A program made the translations under genes and the position numbers. A stretch of DNA of 64,000 nucleotides, taken from the NCBI GenBank assembly GCA_003427395.1, contig BFEA01000029.1, positions 1,884,435-1,948,434 on the forward strand. The letters are read 5' to 3'. Position 1 is the stretch's first letter; each line of letters starts with the position of its first letter. Of the stretch, positions 34,681 through 45,480 are shown piece by piece. This stretch comes from Chara braunii. Lineage: Eukaryota > Streptophyta > Charophyceae > Charales > Characeae. Under the pieces are notes generated by a model, which did not search any database, had not been told where the DNA came from, and worked only from the letters and a program-made list of their open reading frames with translations.

Positions 34681-36927
34681 ACCCTGTAAGCCTCAGGCAA
34701 AACCATCTTTCACCCACCCTTCCCCCAGATGCACCCATTTGTGTTCACAATCTGCATTCAGGCAATCATCAAACTGAAATTGCGATTGCATACACAGTCC
34801 GTTACTTAGTCTGGGTTATAACCTGAAAATCAAACCCAAGGTCAAATACAGGATGCACGCAATACACTCAGTCAGATACATAGCAAGATGTATAAATAGG
34901 GGTTATACCAGGGTATATAGAGGGGAAGCAATGGTTACCTCTCGATTCCCTGCCTCCATAACTCCTCCTGAGTTCCGGCAGAGCTCCCGCAATCAGTGGG
35001 ATGACTCCCCACAGAGGCCTTGGCGCGGATTACGGGTTGCAATCCCGCCTGTCGCCTTCCTCTCAGATCAGGACTAGACTTAGAGTAAGGAGGGCAGAAG
35101 TAAAAAGGTTCAGTCTCTCAGATACAAGGAGGGTGCTCTCAGACTCGCAGGAGAGGGCCTTGTTATCTTGACGCGCCTGAGGGCCCCGCAATGGCGGCCA
35201 AACAATGACAGCTTGGTCAAACCGGGGTCATACTGTCGAAGTCAACCCTCTGACGACCCTCCAATTTGTAGCGTTAACTCCCTCCACAGCCTGACTACTC
35301 CTCGGAAAACACAACGCCAACAGCCACCGGCTAACTATATAGTATCAGCCGCAACCATAGCGACCACGGGTAGTTAATATGTTCGTAGGCGGCAACGCAC
35401 GTTGATTACTGTAATCCTTCTCGCCAGCAATCCTAATCATACCAGCCGGAACACCCTTTACGCAAGCCGAAACGACAAGCTCGCAGACTGAAGTGGCAAC
35501 AGGCTGAAACGGCAACAACCTACCTAGTTGCAGCCTTCCCTATGCCAGCCTCAACTTGATTGATCTCACCATCACCAATGTACGCTCAAGCTCTGCCTCC
35601 CACTTGACTTCTTGGCCCTGAGACTGCCACTACACAGCCTGTAGCAGTCTGTACCCATGCAATACATTCTACTAACATCCCCGTAGCAACCCACGTGGTG
35701 CCCGAAGGAGCCGACTTCGCGGATCACCGCTAGACCAGGTGCGTACTCTTTCTTTCTCCTTCTTGCATCCTGTCGGACCAACACAGCCCCATACCCGGAC
35801 TGTTGTTCCAATGAGACTGTCCCATGTAGCCCTGTGCCCCCATCTACTCCCCAACTCCTCGCTCCCCACAGCAGCTCAGTGGCGAGTATCTATTCTTCCT
35901 CCCTTTCTTGCTTTATCCGTCCCTCTTCTTCTTCATTTTGGTAGGTTGAGCACTGTGGCGGGGCGGGAGGCCGTACAACTTGAGCCCGACTCAACCTTCC
36001 GCAACCGTCTACCTAACTGGTTGTGAGCAACGCCGGCTCACTCCCCACCTACGATCATGAGTCCCCCAACCTTCCAGTCATCAGTGTGCCCTGCAGCACG
36101 ACCGACAGGTGAGTCCTAGTCCCTCTCCGCTTACTCTCGTTTTCCCTGCGCGAAGACACTGGCCAAAACAGCCAACTGGTAAGTCTCCAGCCCTGCCCCC
36201 CGGCTCACTCCTCCCCGCTGCTTCGTTAGCCTGAGCAAATACGAAATGAATCTTCCCCTACAACGAGGGAAGATACATTGCCATTTTTTTTATTTTTTTT
36301 TGGACAGAGAACTCCCGTTACCATCGCGCAGCCCCTGTCTGCAATTCAAAATTGAGTCTCTCGTCGGGTTACGACCAGGTACATCGGCCTACCACCTGCC
36401 ATGAGAGTGAGTATAGGGAGGCGCCCCACCACTGTGAACTTCTCCTTACGCGTTGCTATAAGGTGAGTACGTCGTACCTCCTCCCCTCCTCTACGCACTC
36501 GTCTACTGCAGAAGGTCGTGCCTCATTTGAATACGTACCAAAAACCAAGAAAGAAACGAATAAATCCTCCGCTAGAATGCGGAAAGATTCATCACCGTCT
36601 GTAACACCCTCCCCGGCGCAGCCTTTTCTTTACTAACCTCTTCTCCCTCTAGTTCATCACTAAAACTAACTACCCGATCGTGTTCGACCTCAGGAACCTC
36701 TGACTTGACCCCTCCCCCGCCCGTTTCCATCGAGTAACGGGCGAGGTCTTCATTTTCTCCCTCACTTCTCCGCCTCCTTCGCCATAGCTCCACGCACTGA
36801 CTTTTCTACTAACCTCCCATCCTACACCTCTAACACCAAAACTAACCCCATAGCTGACTTCACCCGGCATCAAAATCCCGGATTCGCATTTCAGTTCGTC
36901 AAAAACGGTCGAACAGCGGCTGAATAA

Positions 36928-37800
36928 TTGATTCTTCTCCTTCCGACTTCTCAACTCCCGCCATGGCTAGTCGCACCCTCTTTCTCCACTAACACCTATC
37001 CTATTGACTCTCTTCCAAATCTATCCTTTCTATTCAATTCGCCCGGGGCAGAGACCCCGGGATCGCTCCTCTCCCCTCCCGTTTCCACTCTGGATCGAGA
37101 GTGTAGTGCACTCTCCGCTGCGCCCGGCTCCTACTTCCGCCATCCTCGTCTTTGTACGTACCCGGCGCGCCCCTCTGTCCGGGTTCATCCACCCTGCTTC
37201 CCGACTTCCCTCTTCAACCTGCCTCAGCCCCCCCCCGACTATCGCCCCGTAATGGCCTGTCCGTCGCCCCTCCCTCTCTCTTCCTGCACCGGCTCACTCG
37301 CTGCCATCTTCACCCCCCCCCCTTGCCGCATGCACATAGCACCGGGTTCCATCCCGATCCATCCCCTCGACTCATCTTCGCCTCCCTGCCAACTCCACGC
37401 TCTCCGCTATCGCTCTGTGCTGCGCTGCCCGGTGGCAGTCGTCCCCTCAGCGCCCCGGCACCATCCGCCTTGCCAGCTATCAATCATGACAACTTCTCCC
37501 CGCTACTATCCCACCTTTGCCCCGCCGCCCGCTGTTGTTGTCTCAGCCCTCGTTACTGCGCACGTACCCGGCGCAAAATCCCGTCCGAATCCCCCGCTGC
37601 CTCTTTCGGCCTGCCTCAGCGCTGCCTGCCTTAGCGCTGCCCCCCTTCACTCGATGGCACCTCGCTCCGCTCGCTCGCTGCCTGTTCCTTGGCTCGTTGC
37701 GCCCCGCCTGCTCGCTCCGCCCGCACCTGGCGCAACCCCTGTCCCAGTTCATTCGGCCGCTTCTACCACCCGGATTCATCCGCCCCCTCGCCCGCTGTAG
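36928..37800 (+). other. Pro/Ser/Ala-rich open frame, 290 codons, doubtful
   Basis: The longest uninterrupted real-sequence frame in the window, but the DNA is CT-rich throughout and neighbouring frames are also open with the same bias. Internal repetition is visible: GTACCCGGCGC recurs (37158, 37566) and GCACCTGGCGC (37723) resembles it, each followed by CCCCGTCC-like words. No signal peptide, domain or motif is recognised. It overlaps the outer end of the right repeat arm. I regard it as a composition effect unless expression is shown. Confidence 0.2.
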
Positions 37801-39043
37801 CACTCTGCCCGTCGGCCCGGCTGCCTGTCGCTTCCCCTCACAATCCTTGCGCCCGGCACTCGTTATCCCCTCCTTTATATTTGTCCCTCCGGTACCTACA
37901 GCCGACGCAGCCTCCGGCCACAGCGGAGTTCGTCGGGCCCTTAGCACAACGGTCTTCCCCACTGCTCCTGCCTTACCCACCATCGATAGCGCCACGGTTG
38001 TTGACCGCTTCTGGCCCGCCCCTTCGGACATCCGTTAACCCTCCCCAAGCGGCGTTCCAATTTCAACGGATGTCCCAAAGGACTCCGACCGGGGCAGTGC
38101 CCCGCTGTACGTCCAAAGGCCGAACGGCCCTCCTCCAAACCTGCGCTGCCTCCCCAGGCAGTCCAAAATGTATGGTCGTACCCGCCAGGCCCCATCATTT
38201 GGGCCAGACGTGGGCCTGTGCTCCAACAGTTCATGGGCGTACCTGCTGAGCTAGGCCTTAGGGTATTAATTATACCCACGGTACCACGTCCCAAGGCGAC
38301 ATGGGATGTCGTCAAAAATTAGAAAGGAAATATATATATATATAAAAACTACAACTTCGGCTCAGTCACGAAAACAGTTTGCAGTTGCATTTCAAGCAAT
38401 CCTGCGAATTCCATGCATGGCCCCGCGGATCGGCCCCGCCGTCGTGCCTACAAACAAAACCGAGGGGTATAGCCCTGGTGGCCCTCAACCCCATCAGTTC
38501 CTCCCTCGATGCTCCGCTACAGTCGTTGCGCCGACGCCCGCCAGCCTCGATCTCCGAACTGCCGTATCATCAACCCAATGTCGTAACCTATAGGGCTAAG
38601 CCCAAGCCTGAAACTAATGCCCGCAGAGTACCATACAAGGTAGTGCGACGCGCCGCTTTGGGCCAACAACCCGGCTGTGCGGATCCCAATGCCCGCGCCG
38701 GCTTGCTTATACCGTGCCATAATTGCCCCGCGCACCATCCTACGTCGCCCCGCTCACCGCACGAAGTCGCGCCGTCGTTGTCGATACCGTCGTCCTCCCA
38801 CGCGCGCTTGCCTCGGTCGCAGGAAAATATCCTTAATTCCTACTTAATCAAAAATAAAAAAAATAAAAGTAAAACAGAGTTAAACTGGCCGGCGTCCGCG
38901 CCGGCTTTATAATCAACGACAAGGAAAAAAATCCCGCGCGCCTCAAACCCTGCGCGCCCACACACTCTCTACTTCTAGACCTCATAGCCAACCTATAGTC
39001 ACCACACCGCCGCAAGTCGCGCGGCCTTCTCAACAATTCCAAG
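37801..39043. other. GC-rich unassigned stretch
   Basis: Open frames on both strands are Pro/Arg-rich without recognisable domains. A TA microsatellite lies at 38331-38344. It may contain decayed gag sequence continuing (minus sense) from 39044-39690. Confidence 0.35.
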
Positions 39044-39690
39044 TCAAACTTGTTTTCGGTCAGTTGCAAGAACCAGGGCGGATACCCTTGTAAGGGTATT
39101 CGCGCCGACAACGACACTCACCACGGTGGACGGGGACTCGGAGTGTTGGACCTGACCCACAGAGGAGGACGAACCACCACGTCTCCGTATTTGGAGTTGT
39201 GGGAAGCCGGACTGTAAGTTCGTAGGGGATGAAGTGTGAGAGTGGTTGGGAGAGCGATGAGGAGAATCCTTGATATGGTGGACTTCAAGGGCGAGCACAT
39301 TGAATTGCGTCTCCAGGGGTGCAAGTGCATCGAGTCGCGTTTGCGAAGGTGCGAGGAGGGACAAAATAACAACGCGAAGGTCGATGAGGTCCACAGGGGT
39401 CTCACCCTGGACCATTGGGTGGATGGGTGCCTGAGAGGTGAAGGGCGCCGCGACAATCTCCTCGAGTGTAGTCCCGTCCATGGGCAGTGGATATATGGGA
39501 GTGGACATGGCGGGAGGTGGAGAAAGAGGTATGGAAAGAGATGGGTTGTGGTGTGGGGACAGGGGACCAACAGTGAGAGGGATGGGACCACGGGAGCGGA
39601 GTGACTACTCATGAGTCGGCTCGCCCCGAAATCGACGGGCCGTGCGTGAAATTGTAGCACGCACCTGGTCGAGCGGAGAGGATCCGTCAA
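39044..39690 (-). pseudogene. second gag-like N-terminal remnant
   Basis: Minus-strand frames give MSTPIYPLPMDGTTLEE, VAAPFTSQAPIHPMV, LRVVILSLLAPSQTRLDAL and FNVLALEVHHIKDSP, then a Ser/Pro-rich stretch. The layout (short Pro-rich start, then a Leu-rich coil) parallels the start of the gag at 29750-31366. An LTR-type motif stretch lies just upstream in element sense (39960-40300). No capsid core or zinc knuckle is seen, so the assignment is tentative. Confidence 0.35.
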
Positions 39691-39959
39691 GGTCCAGGGT
39701 GCCCGACAAGAACTAGAAAAGAATGGAGATTAGAAGAACCATAAACCCTTGGAAAATCCTAACCGGACTAAGGAAAAGTGAGGGTGACGTAGCGACAACC
39801 TAATCAAGAAAAGAAAAGAAAAACCATGGAGGAGGGGGGGAGGGGGGGGGGAGGAAATAAATAAATAAATTCTAAAATTTTGAAATAAAAATAAAGGAAA
39901 GAAAACATATAAAAAAAGATAAATAAATAAAATATAAAGGGTGCAAAGAAAGATAATAT

Positions 39960-40300
39960 TTATTTTTTTGAAATTTTCGGCAGCGATTCCCCATGCCACA
40001 TTCGGTCAAAAATGTGCCAAGAGGAAGAAAAGAGCAAGGGTAGCAAACTAACTTTCAAAATACCACAAATTAAAATTTTCAAATAAATATACAAATAAAT
40101 AAATAAATGACGAGGTGTAGGAGAGTGAAGAAAAACTAACTGTTGGAATTTTCAAAACTTTCGGCAGCATTTCGTTACCCCCATGGGGTCCAAGTGTATC
40201 GTGAAAAAGATATGACTAATTAAAATGGGAGAGAGTAGGGAGAAAAAATAAAATTTTGGCAGTACTTCGTTACCCCCAAGGGGTCAAAATGTGCGCCAAT
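39960..40300. repeat. LTR-type fragment with repeated CGGCAGC motif
   Basis: Three units: AAATTTTCGGCAGCGATTCC (39969), AACTTTCGGCAGCATTTCGT (40157) and AAATTTTGGCAGTACTTCGT (40252), each followed by a CCCCA(A/T)G box and GTC(A/C)AA. The first matches the motif of the right arm at 33262 (AATTTCGGCAGCGCTTCCC). Confidence 0.45.
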
Positions 40301-40679
40301 ACAAAATAGCTAAGTCCTAAACAAATATAAAGGTGTCGTAGAAAAATTTAAATTAAAAAAAAAAAAAAAAATCAGAAAATAAGAAAAGAAGTAGGGGATA
40401 ACATAATTCGAACTTTTGGAGAAAATGAGAAAATTTAGATCAAAGAGAAAGATGAAAAAAGAAAAACTGAAAAAAATTGAAGTTGGGGAGGGCTGGGGAA
40501 TGAAAAAAGTGGAGAGGAGTAGAAGAGATTAGTAGAAGATTGTGAGGGGGGGGGGGAGGAGAGAAAAAGATGGTGGAAGATGAGTGAAGTTAGAGGTAAG
40601 AGGAGAGAGTAGTGGTAGCGTTAGAAAAAGTGATTAGAGGGTGGGGGGGGGAGAGAGAGAAGGGGGGGGGGGGGGAGAG
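40301..40679. other. purine-rich stretch leading to gap
   Basis: GA-rich DNA with long G runs (40545-40557, 40663-40675). No gene. Confidence 0.5.
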
Positions 40680-41445
40680 NNNNNNNNNNNNNNNNNNNNN
40701 NNNNNNNNNNNNNNNNNNNNNNNNNNNNNNNNNNNNNNNNNNNNNNNNNNNNNNNNNNNNNNNNNNNNNNNNNNNNNNNNNNNNNNNNNNNNNNNNNNNN
40801 NNNNNNNNNNNNNNNNNNNNNNNNNNNNNNNNNNNNNNNNNNNNNNNNNNNNNNNNNNNNNNNNNNNNNNNNNNNNNNNNNNNNNNNNNNNNNNNNNNNN
40901 NNNNNNNNNNNNNNNNNNNNNNNNNNNNNNNNNNNNNNNNNNNNNNNNNNNNNNNNNNNNNNNNNNNNNNNNNNNNNNNNNNNNNNNNNNNNNNNNNNNN
41001 NNNNNNNNNNNNNNNNNNNNNNNNNNNNNNNNNNNNNNNNNNNNNNNNNNNNNNNNNNNNNNNNNNNNNNNNNNNNNNNNNNNNNNNNNNNNNNNNNNNN
41101 NNNNNNNNNNNNNNNNNNNNNNNNNNNNNNNNNNNNNNNNNNNNNNNNNNNNNNNNNNNNNNNNNNNNNNNNNNNNNNNNNNNNNNNNNNNNNNNNNNNN
41201 NNNNNNNNNNNNNNNNNNNNNNNNNNNNNNNNNNNNNNNNNNNNNNNNNNNNNNNNNNNNNNNNNNNNNNNNNNNNNNNNNNNNNNNNNNNNNNNNNNNN
41301 NNNNNNNNNNNNNNNNNNNNNNNNNNNNNNNNNNNNNNNNNNNNNNNNNNNNNNNNNNNNNNNNNNNNNNNNNNNNNNNNNNNNNNNNNNNNNNNNNNNN
41401 NNNNNNNNNNNNNNNNNNNNNNNNNNNNNNNNNNNNNNNNNNNNN
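40680..41445. other. assembly gap (766 N)
   Basis: A run of N after a G-rich tract; frames crossing it are artefacts. Confidence 0.99.
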
Positions 41446-41534
41446 GGGGCGAGACAACGGTGCAACATGGGTACGCGGCGCGTGCTCGTGCAGCGGCCTT
41501 GGCCTTGGCGCTTGCGCGCACGGGAATGGTTCCC

Positions 41535-41546
41535 GCTCTGATACCA
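41535..41546 (-). other. tRNA-iMet primer-binding site
   Basis: The complement reads TGGTATCAGAGC, continued by GGGAACC. This is the standard initiator-tRNA primer site of plant LTR retrotransposons. It faces left, so the element body runs into the gap at 40680-41445. Confidence 0.75.
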
Positions 41547-41548
41547 GT

Positions 41549-41860
41549 ATGACGGACCTACCAGGATGGCGGTCCGTCAGAATGAAAACGAAGGGATGAG
41601 GATGAAGGAGATGGAGATGGAGCTGGGGGGGGGACAGTGAAGCTCCAACACAGACTGAACACGCACATACTCCAAGCTGTGCAAAATGAAGAATGAGACA
41701 CGAACAGACTGCAACTGGGGTATACCCCCATCGGACTGACCGGATTGGAGTGGACTGAAACAGCACACGGCCTGTGGGGTCAAGCCACAGTCTAGTCCCA
41801 CAGGCCAAACAGGGAAATAGCCTGAAAGACCCTGACTATAGGCTAGGGCAGATAGAGGCT
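41549..41860 (-). repeat. LTR adjoining the iMet primer site
   Basis: On the minus strand this region ends just before the primer site and matches 6706-6990 plus. Its end holds a hairpin, ACGGACC and GGTCCGT around GCCATCCTGGTA (41552-41577). The outer boundary is not defined; the TG end could lie beyond 41860. Confidence 0.6.
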
Positions 41861-42121
41861 TTCTGCAAACGGGAATCAACTGACCGAATCCAAATTCAAT
41901 GTGGCAACGGGTCATGAAACTGTTCTACCAAGTAAAATCAAAGTTCCAACCTGTAATATCCCCGAATTTGGTATTAAAAAAAAAAAGTGCAAACAATTCA
42001 GATGTAAATCATGTTTACAACTTTACACTCTTTGGATGTGCAGATTGGATGCATTTAGGAAACAAACTTTAATCGTTCACCTCCATTGCTGGTGGAAAAG
42101 TAACAAATTTGGTCCTCGATT

Positions 42122-43880
42122 ATGGGAATTAAGGGCGGCGTGAGTATTCTGGTAAATAAGGGTCAAGAAATCACAATGCTTGATTCTTGTGCAGATAATG
42201 AAGGTTGTTGGACTTGGTTGAAATTCTCAATAGAGGATGAAGACAGGGATGTGATGAGAATATACACTCTCATTCATTATATTGAACGAACAATTTTTTT
42301 CTCATATTTATCAAGTGTTATTCCTAATTATGAAAACCTTATTTTAAGACGAGATTGAAATGTTGTTATTAACCCAAGGTTAAATACGGTATACATAACC
42401 CCTTTGAGATCGAACTTTATGATGTTGTCCTTATTCTGTGAAATACAAAATCTTCATGTTGTTTTTAGGATCTTTCGCCCCGAGGATAATAACTTTACGC
42501 GGTTTCAAATTGGTTCTTCCCCTACTTCCTTAAGCCCCGCCCCCAAAAAGATAGGATCGCAGTGGGTGGTGTGAGGTGTGTGCGATAACCCTCCCAAATC
42601 ATTACCCTATGCTCCTAGATATCATGGTTAAAGGTGTGATAGAAAGACATCATCCTACCTTAAAACTCAACATAAATTTCCTGAAAATCTCAGAGATTTT
42701 AGGATTGAAACAGAATCACAAGTCCAAATGGATGAAGACTAAGAGTTTGTTTCTCGACCACCACCAGTGGGCAGATACTGACATAGCTATAGTAAGACAA
42801 ACATTCATCACATTTTTTAGGATGAAAGTTGCGAAGAGGAGCAAGAGAGAGAAATTGATGAACTCAAAATGGGTTCTAACACTTTTCAGAACACTATTGG
42901 TCAAGAATCCGTAGAGAGTCTTCGGCTCAATTCATCATGCGGCACCAAGAGAAGTTCACACTATTTAGTTGTGTACTTATGCCTTAAAAGTATTATAGAG
43001 ACACTGTGGCAACGAGAACCTTCCTAGGTCCTCCACAAGTTCACCTTGCTGAATCTTCCACATTTTGGGACTGTTGAGATAAAACTATCCTCCCTTCTAC
43101 AACTGCAGATTTAGAAAGACCAGTAAAAAAAGTCGAAATTTATGTTACTGCAAAGTTTATGGCCAAGGGCAAATGCCCAGTCCTAAACAACGTCCCGATT
43201 GAATTATTTTTAATGGCATAGGGGACCTTTCCTCCCTTTTGTGTAAAATATATAACTTCACTCTTACAACATATACCTTCTTGAGGGTTTCACTTAAGGA
43301 ATAATCTCACTAATATACAAAAAAGGTGACAAGTGGGAAGTCCGCAACTGAAAACCGGTATCAGTTCTAAATGTCACCTACAATTTATTTTTTTTAACTC
43401 TGTCTTTTCGACTACCCTACTCCTCATTTGATTCGGTGGGAACAAGGTGCCTTTGTCAAAGAGCAATCCATTTTTTACAATATTCAATAAGTCCGAACCC
43501 TGGAAGTGATCAGTAATGCGAAAAGAGATACCGTAGCACTTTTCCTTGACATAGAGAAGGCCTGTGATAAAGTAGGTTGGAGCTTTGTTCATATCACATT
43601 GTAAAGGAGCAGATTTGGAAAGGGGTTTAAAACGTGGATCAACGCGAGCTATAAATATGCTTTCTAATTTGTGGTGGTTAGCGGTAGGCTTCCAGCTGAA
43701 TTCCAATTAACGCGCTCTCTTACACAAAAGTTACATTTGGTCCCCCTTTTTTTTGTCCTCCAATTAGAAATCTTGTTGGAAAATACTAGAAGCAACCCTA
43801 GTATAAGAGGTTCGAAGCTCACCCCCCACCTTGAATGGAAGCGGGGTGTTCGCCTGCCATACTCTATTATTTAGTTCACC
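42122..43880 (+). pseudogene. LINE ORF2 remnant, plus strand (endonuclease to early RT)
   Basis: 42122-42358 encodes an endonuclease-like piece (KGGVSILVNKGQEITML, CWTWLKFSIEDEDRDVMRIY), continuing after a stop as NVVINPRLNTVYITPLRSN. Near 43155-43200 is KGKCPVLNNVPIELF, like the start of an L1 RT domain. At 43532-43570 is VALFLDIEKACDK, the RT motif A region with its catalytic Asp, and at 43671 onward VVVSGRLPAEFQLTRSL. Stops and frame shifts throughout. The copy ends at about 43.8-43.9 kb, where a minus-strand LINE begins. Confidence 0.65.
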
Positions 43881-45480
43881 CGGTCGGACGTTAGCTTGTA
43901 TGTTTCGTTGTGGCATAAAGCCTGTTTGGTCCATGTGTATAAGGTTAAGCATGTGTGAAAGCAACCTATTACATAACGTTTTTGCCACTATCTTGTAGGG
44001 GAGTGTAAGGAGAGTGATTGGGCGCGCCAATTGGGCGATAGTTCCTAATTTTTGCCCCGTCCCCTTTTTCATAGAGTAGTCCCTATCCCATCAGGTCCCC
44101 AAATCTCCCTTCAGCTGGCACTGCGTGGATACTGTCCATTCGAGCATGATGGAAGCAATCCCTGTAGTGTACCAAACAGTTTTTTGGAAAGTCGTCCAAG
44201 CCGGGGGGGGGTTCCTTTTCCATGTATGAGAGTGCAGCGGGAATCTCTAGGGAAGTAAGGAGACTTTTCAATTCTTCCTTCTGTTGATAGGGCCATCACA
44301 GTCAGGTTCTGTAGTAGAGCAGCTCGTATCTTTTTCAAGGTCTTCAATCCCCACTGGGTGTTTTATGAGATAAAAAAGTTATAGTAGTATGAAGAACTTA
44401 TAGTCCACAATCCGGTATGGATTGGTGACTTCAATCTGATGTGGATCAAAGGGGTGGTGCAAGGGTGCCACCAACTTTTACCTGACTCTACTTTATGCTT
44501 TATTAAAGAATGTCTAGGACACGCTTTAGTTTCTGTTTTTCCAACCCTGACTTGTATCCTCCATGTTATCAGTCAAGATAGGCTTGGAGTTGGTTTTTTG
44601 CCTCTTGCAAGTGCACGAGGGTTTGCAGGTCCAATGGTTTCTATAGTCATTTTTTTGTCTCTTGCCTGTTTAATTGAGAATTTTCTTACTTGTTTCCTAA
44701 GCTTAGTTATTCTTTCGTTGAACTAGTCCAGAAGTGATGGGCTGCTTGATTTTTTTTGTAGACCAGTGTTTCCATAAATCCTCCACCAGTTTGTTGAAGG
44801 ACTGTAGCTTGCTCAAAGAGGTGTTAGATTTATTCAAGCTTGGCCCACTTGAGAGGTGATGGTGCAAAGACAGACCCAGCGCAATGCCCCTGTGGTTGAA
44901 GGATCAATAGAGACTAATAGTTTGAATTGCAGCAATTGTGACCAGTCATGTCAGAGTCCTGCCTTTCCCCTGGATTGGAGTCATGTTACCACCACGGGGT
45001 TGAGCGGTATTCTGTCCAGGATTGGGTCCGAGGTGATGTTAATGTCTCCTGCTGTGATAAGTGGGTTCTTGGTGGGCAACGCTTGGTAGAGGGCATGGAA
45101 GACGTGTACTCTTTCATTGTGGCCGTTGTGTATATAAACGCTTACGATACAAACAATTTTCTCCCCTATGGCCAGCTTCAAGTAGATCCATTTGCCCTCT
45201 TGCCTGTCATAGTTTGAGTGGAGTGGTTTGAGTCTTGATGACGACAGAAATCAGATAGCTACTCGTGCCGATGCACGAGACGTTGGCGATGTTGAGTAGG
45301 TGGTGTGTGGCCATACCATTTATCTTATGGCTTCCTGGTGAGAAGTGTATGTTAGGTGTCTCTTGGATGCAAATTGCATCCAGCCATGTGGTGGTATCAT
45401 GGTGTTTGATTTCGTCCTGTATGGGCTTTCTTTTTTGTTGATTTGTTGTTTTATAAGGCCATCAATACTCAAAACCCTGA
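43870..45480 (-). pseudogene. LINE ORF2 remnant, minus strand (endonuclease and early RT)
   Basis: The endonuclease part runs 45480-44960: VLSIDGLIKQQ, SSRLKPLHSNYDRQEGKWIY, IVCIVSVYIHNGHNE and ITAGDINITSDPILDR, the EEP-nuclease core with its GD-N motif. The linker to RT (44720-44350) includes QVRKFSIKQARDKK. The RT start runs 44350-43890: PPGLDDFPKNC, IAQLARPITLLTLPYKIVA, LCNRLLSHMLNLI and DQTGFMPQRNIQANV (about 43890-43930). It stops just before motif A. Frame shifts are present. Function when intact would be target-primed reverse transcription; this copy is dead. Confidence 0.75.

Larger units (their letters stand above)
31527..36980 (-). repeat. long gypsy-associated repeat, right arm (inverted partner of 11450-16697)
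   Basis: Collinear with the left arm in reverse complement. In minus sense it would be LTR (about 35.3-33.23 kb), a candidate primer site (near 33.22 kb) and leader (33.2-31.5 kb) ahead of gag. Landmarks: ACCAGTCCACAGTACG (31740), CCTTGAGGGTTAATCTGTCG (32242), CGGCAGCGCTTCCCGTA (33271), GAGCTCCCGCAATCAG (34982), AGGAGAGGGCCTTGTT (35150). A CA microsatellite sits at 31966-31992. From 36.55 to 36.98 kb it is built of diverged GTTAGT-AGAAAA units (minus strand). No gene seen. Confidence 0.6.

Noticed and set aside
40590-41808. Long open frames across 40.6-41.8 kb
   Set aside because: Same reason: they span the 766-bp N gap.
43811-43821. GGTTCGAAGCTC as a tRNA T arm
   Set aside because: It lies within LINE coding remnant and has no acceptor or anticodon stem around it.
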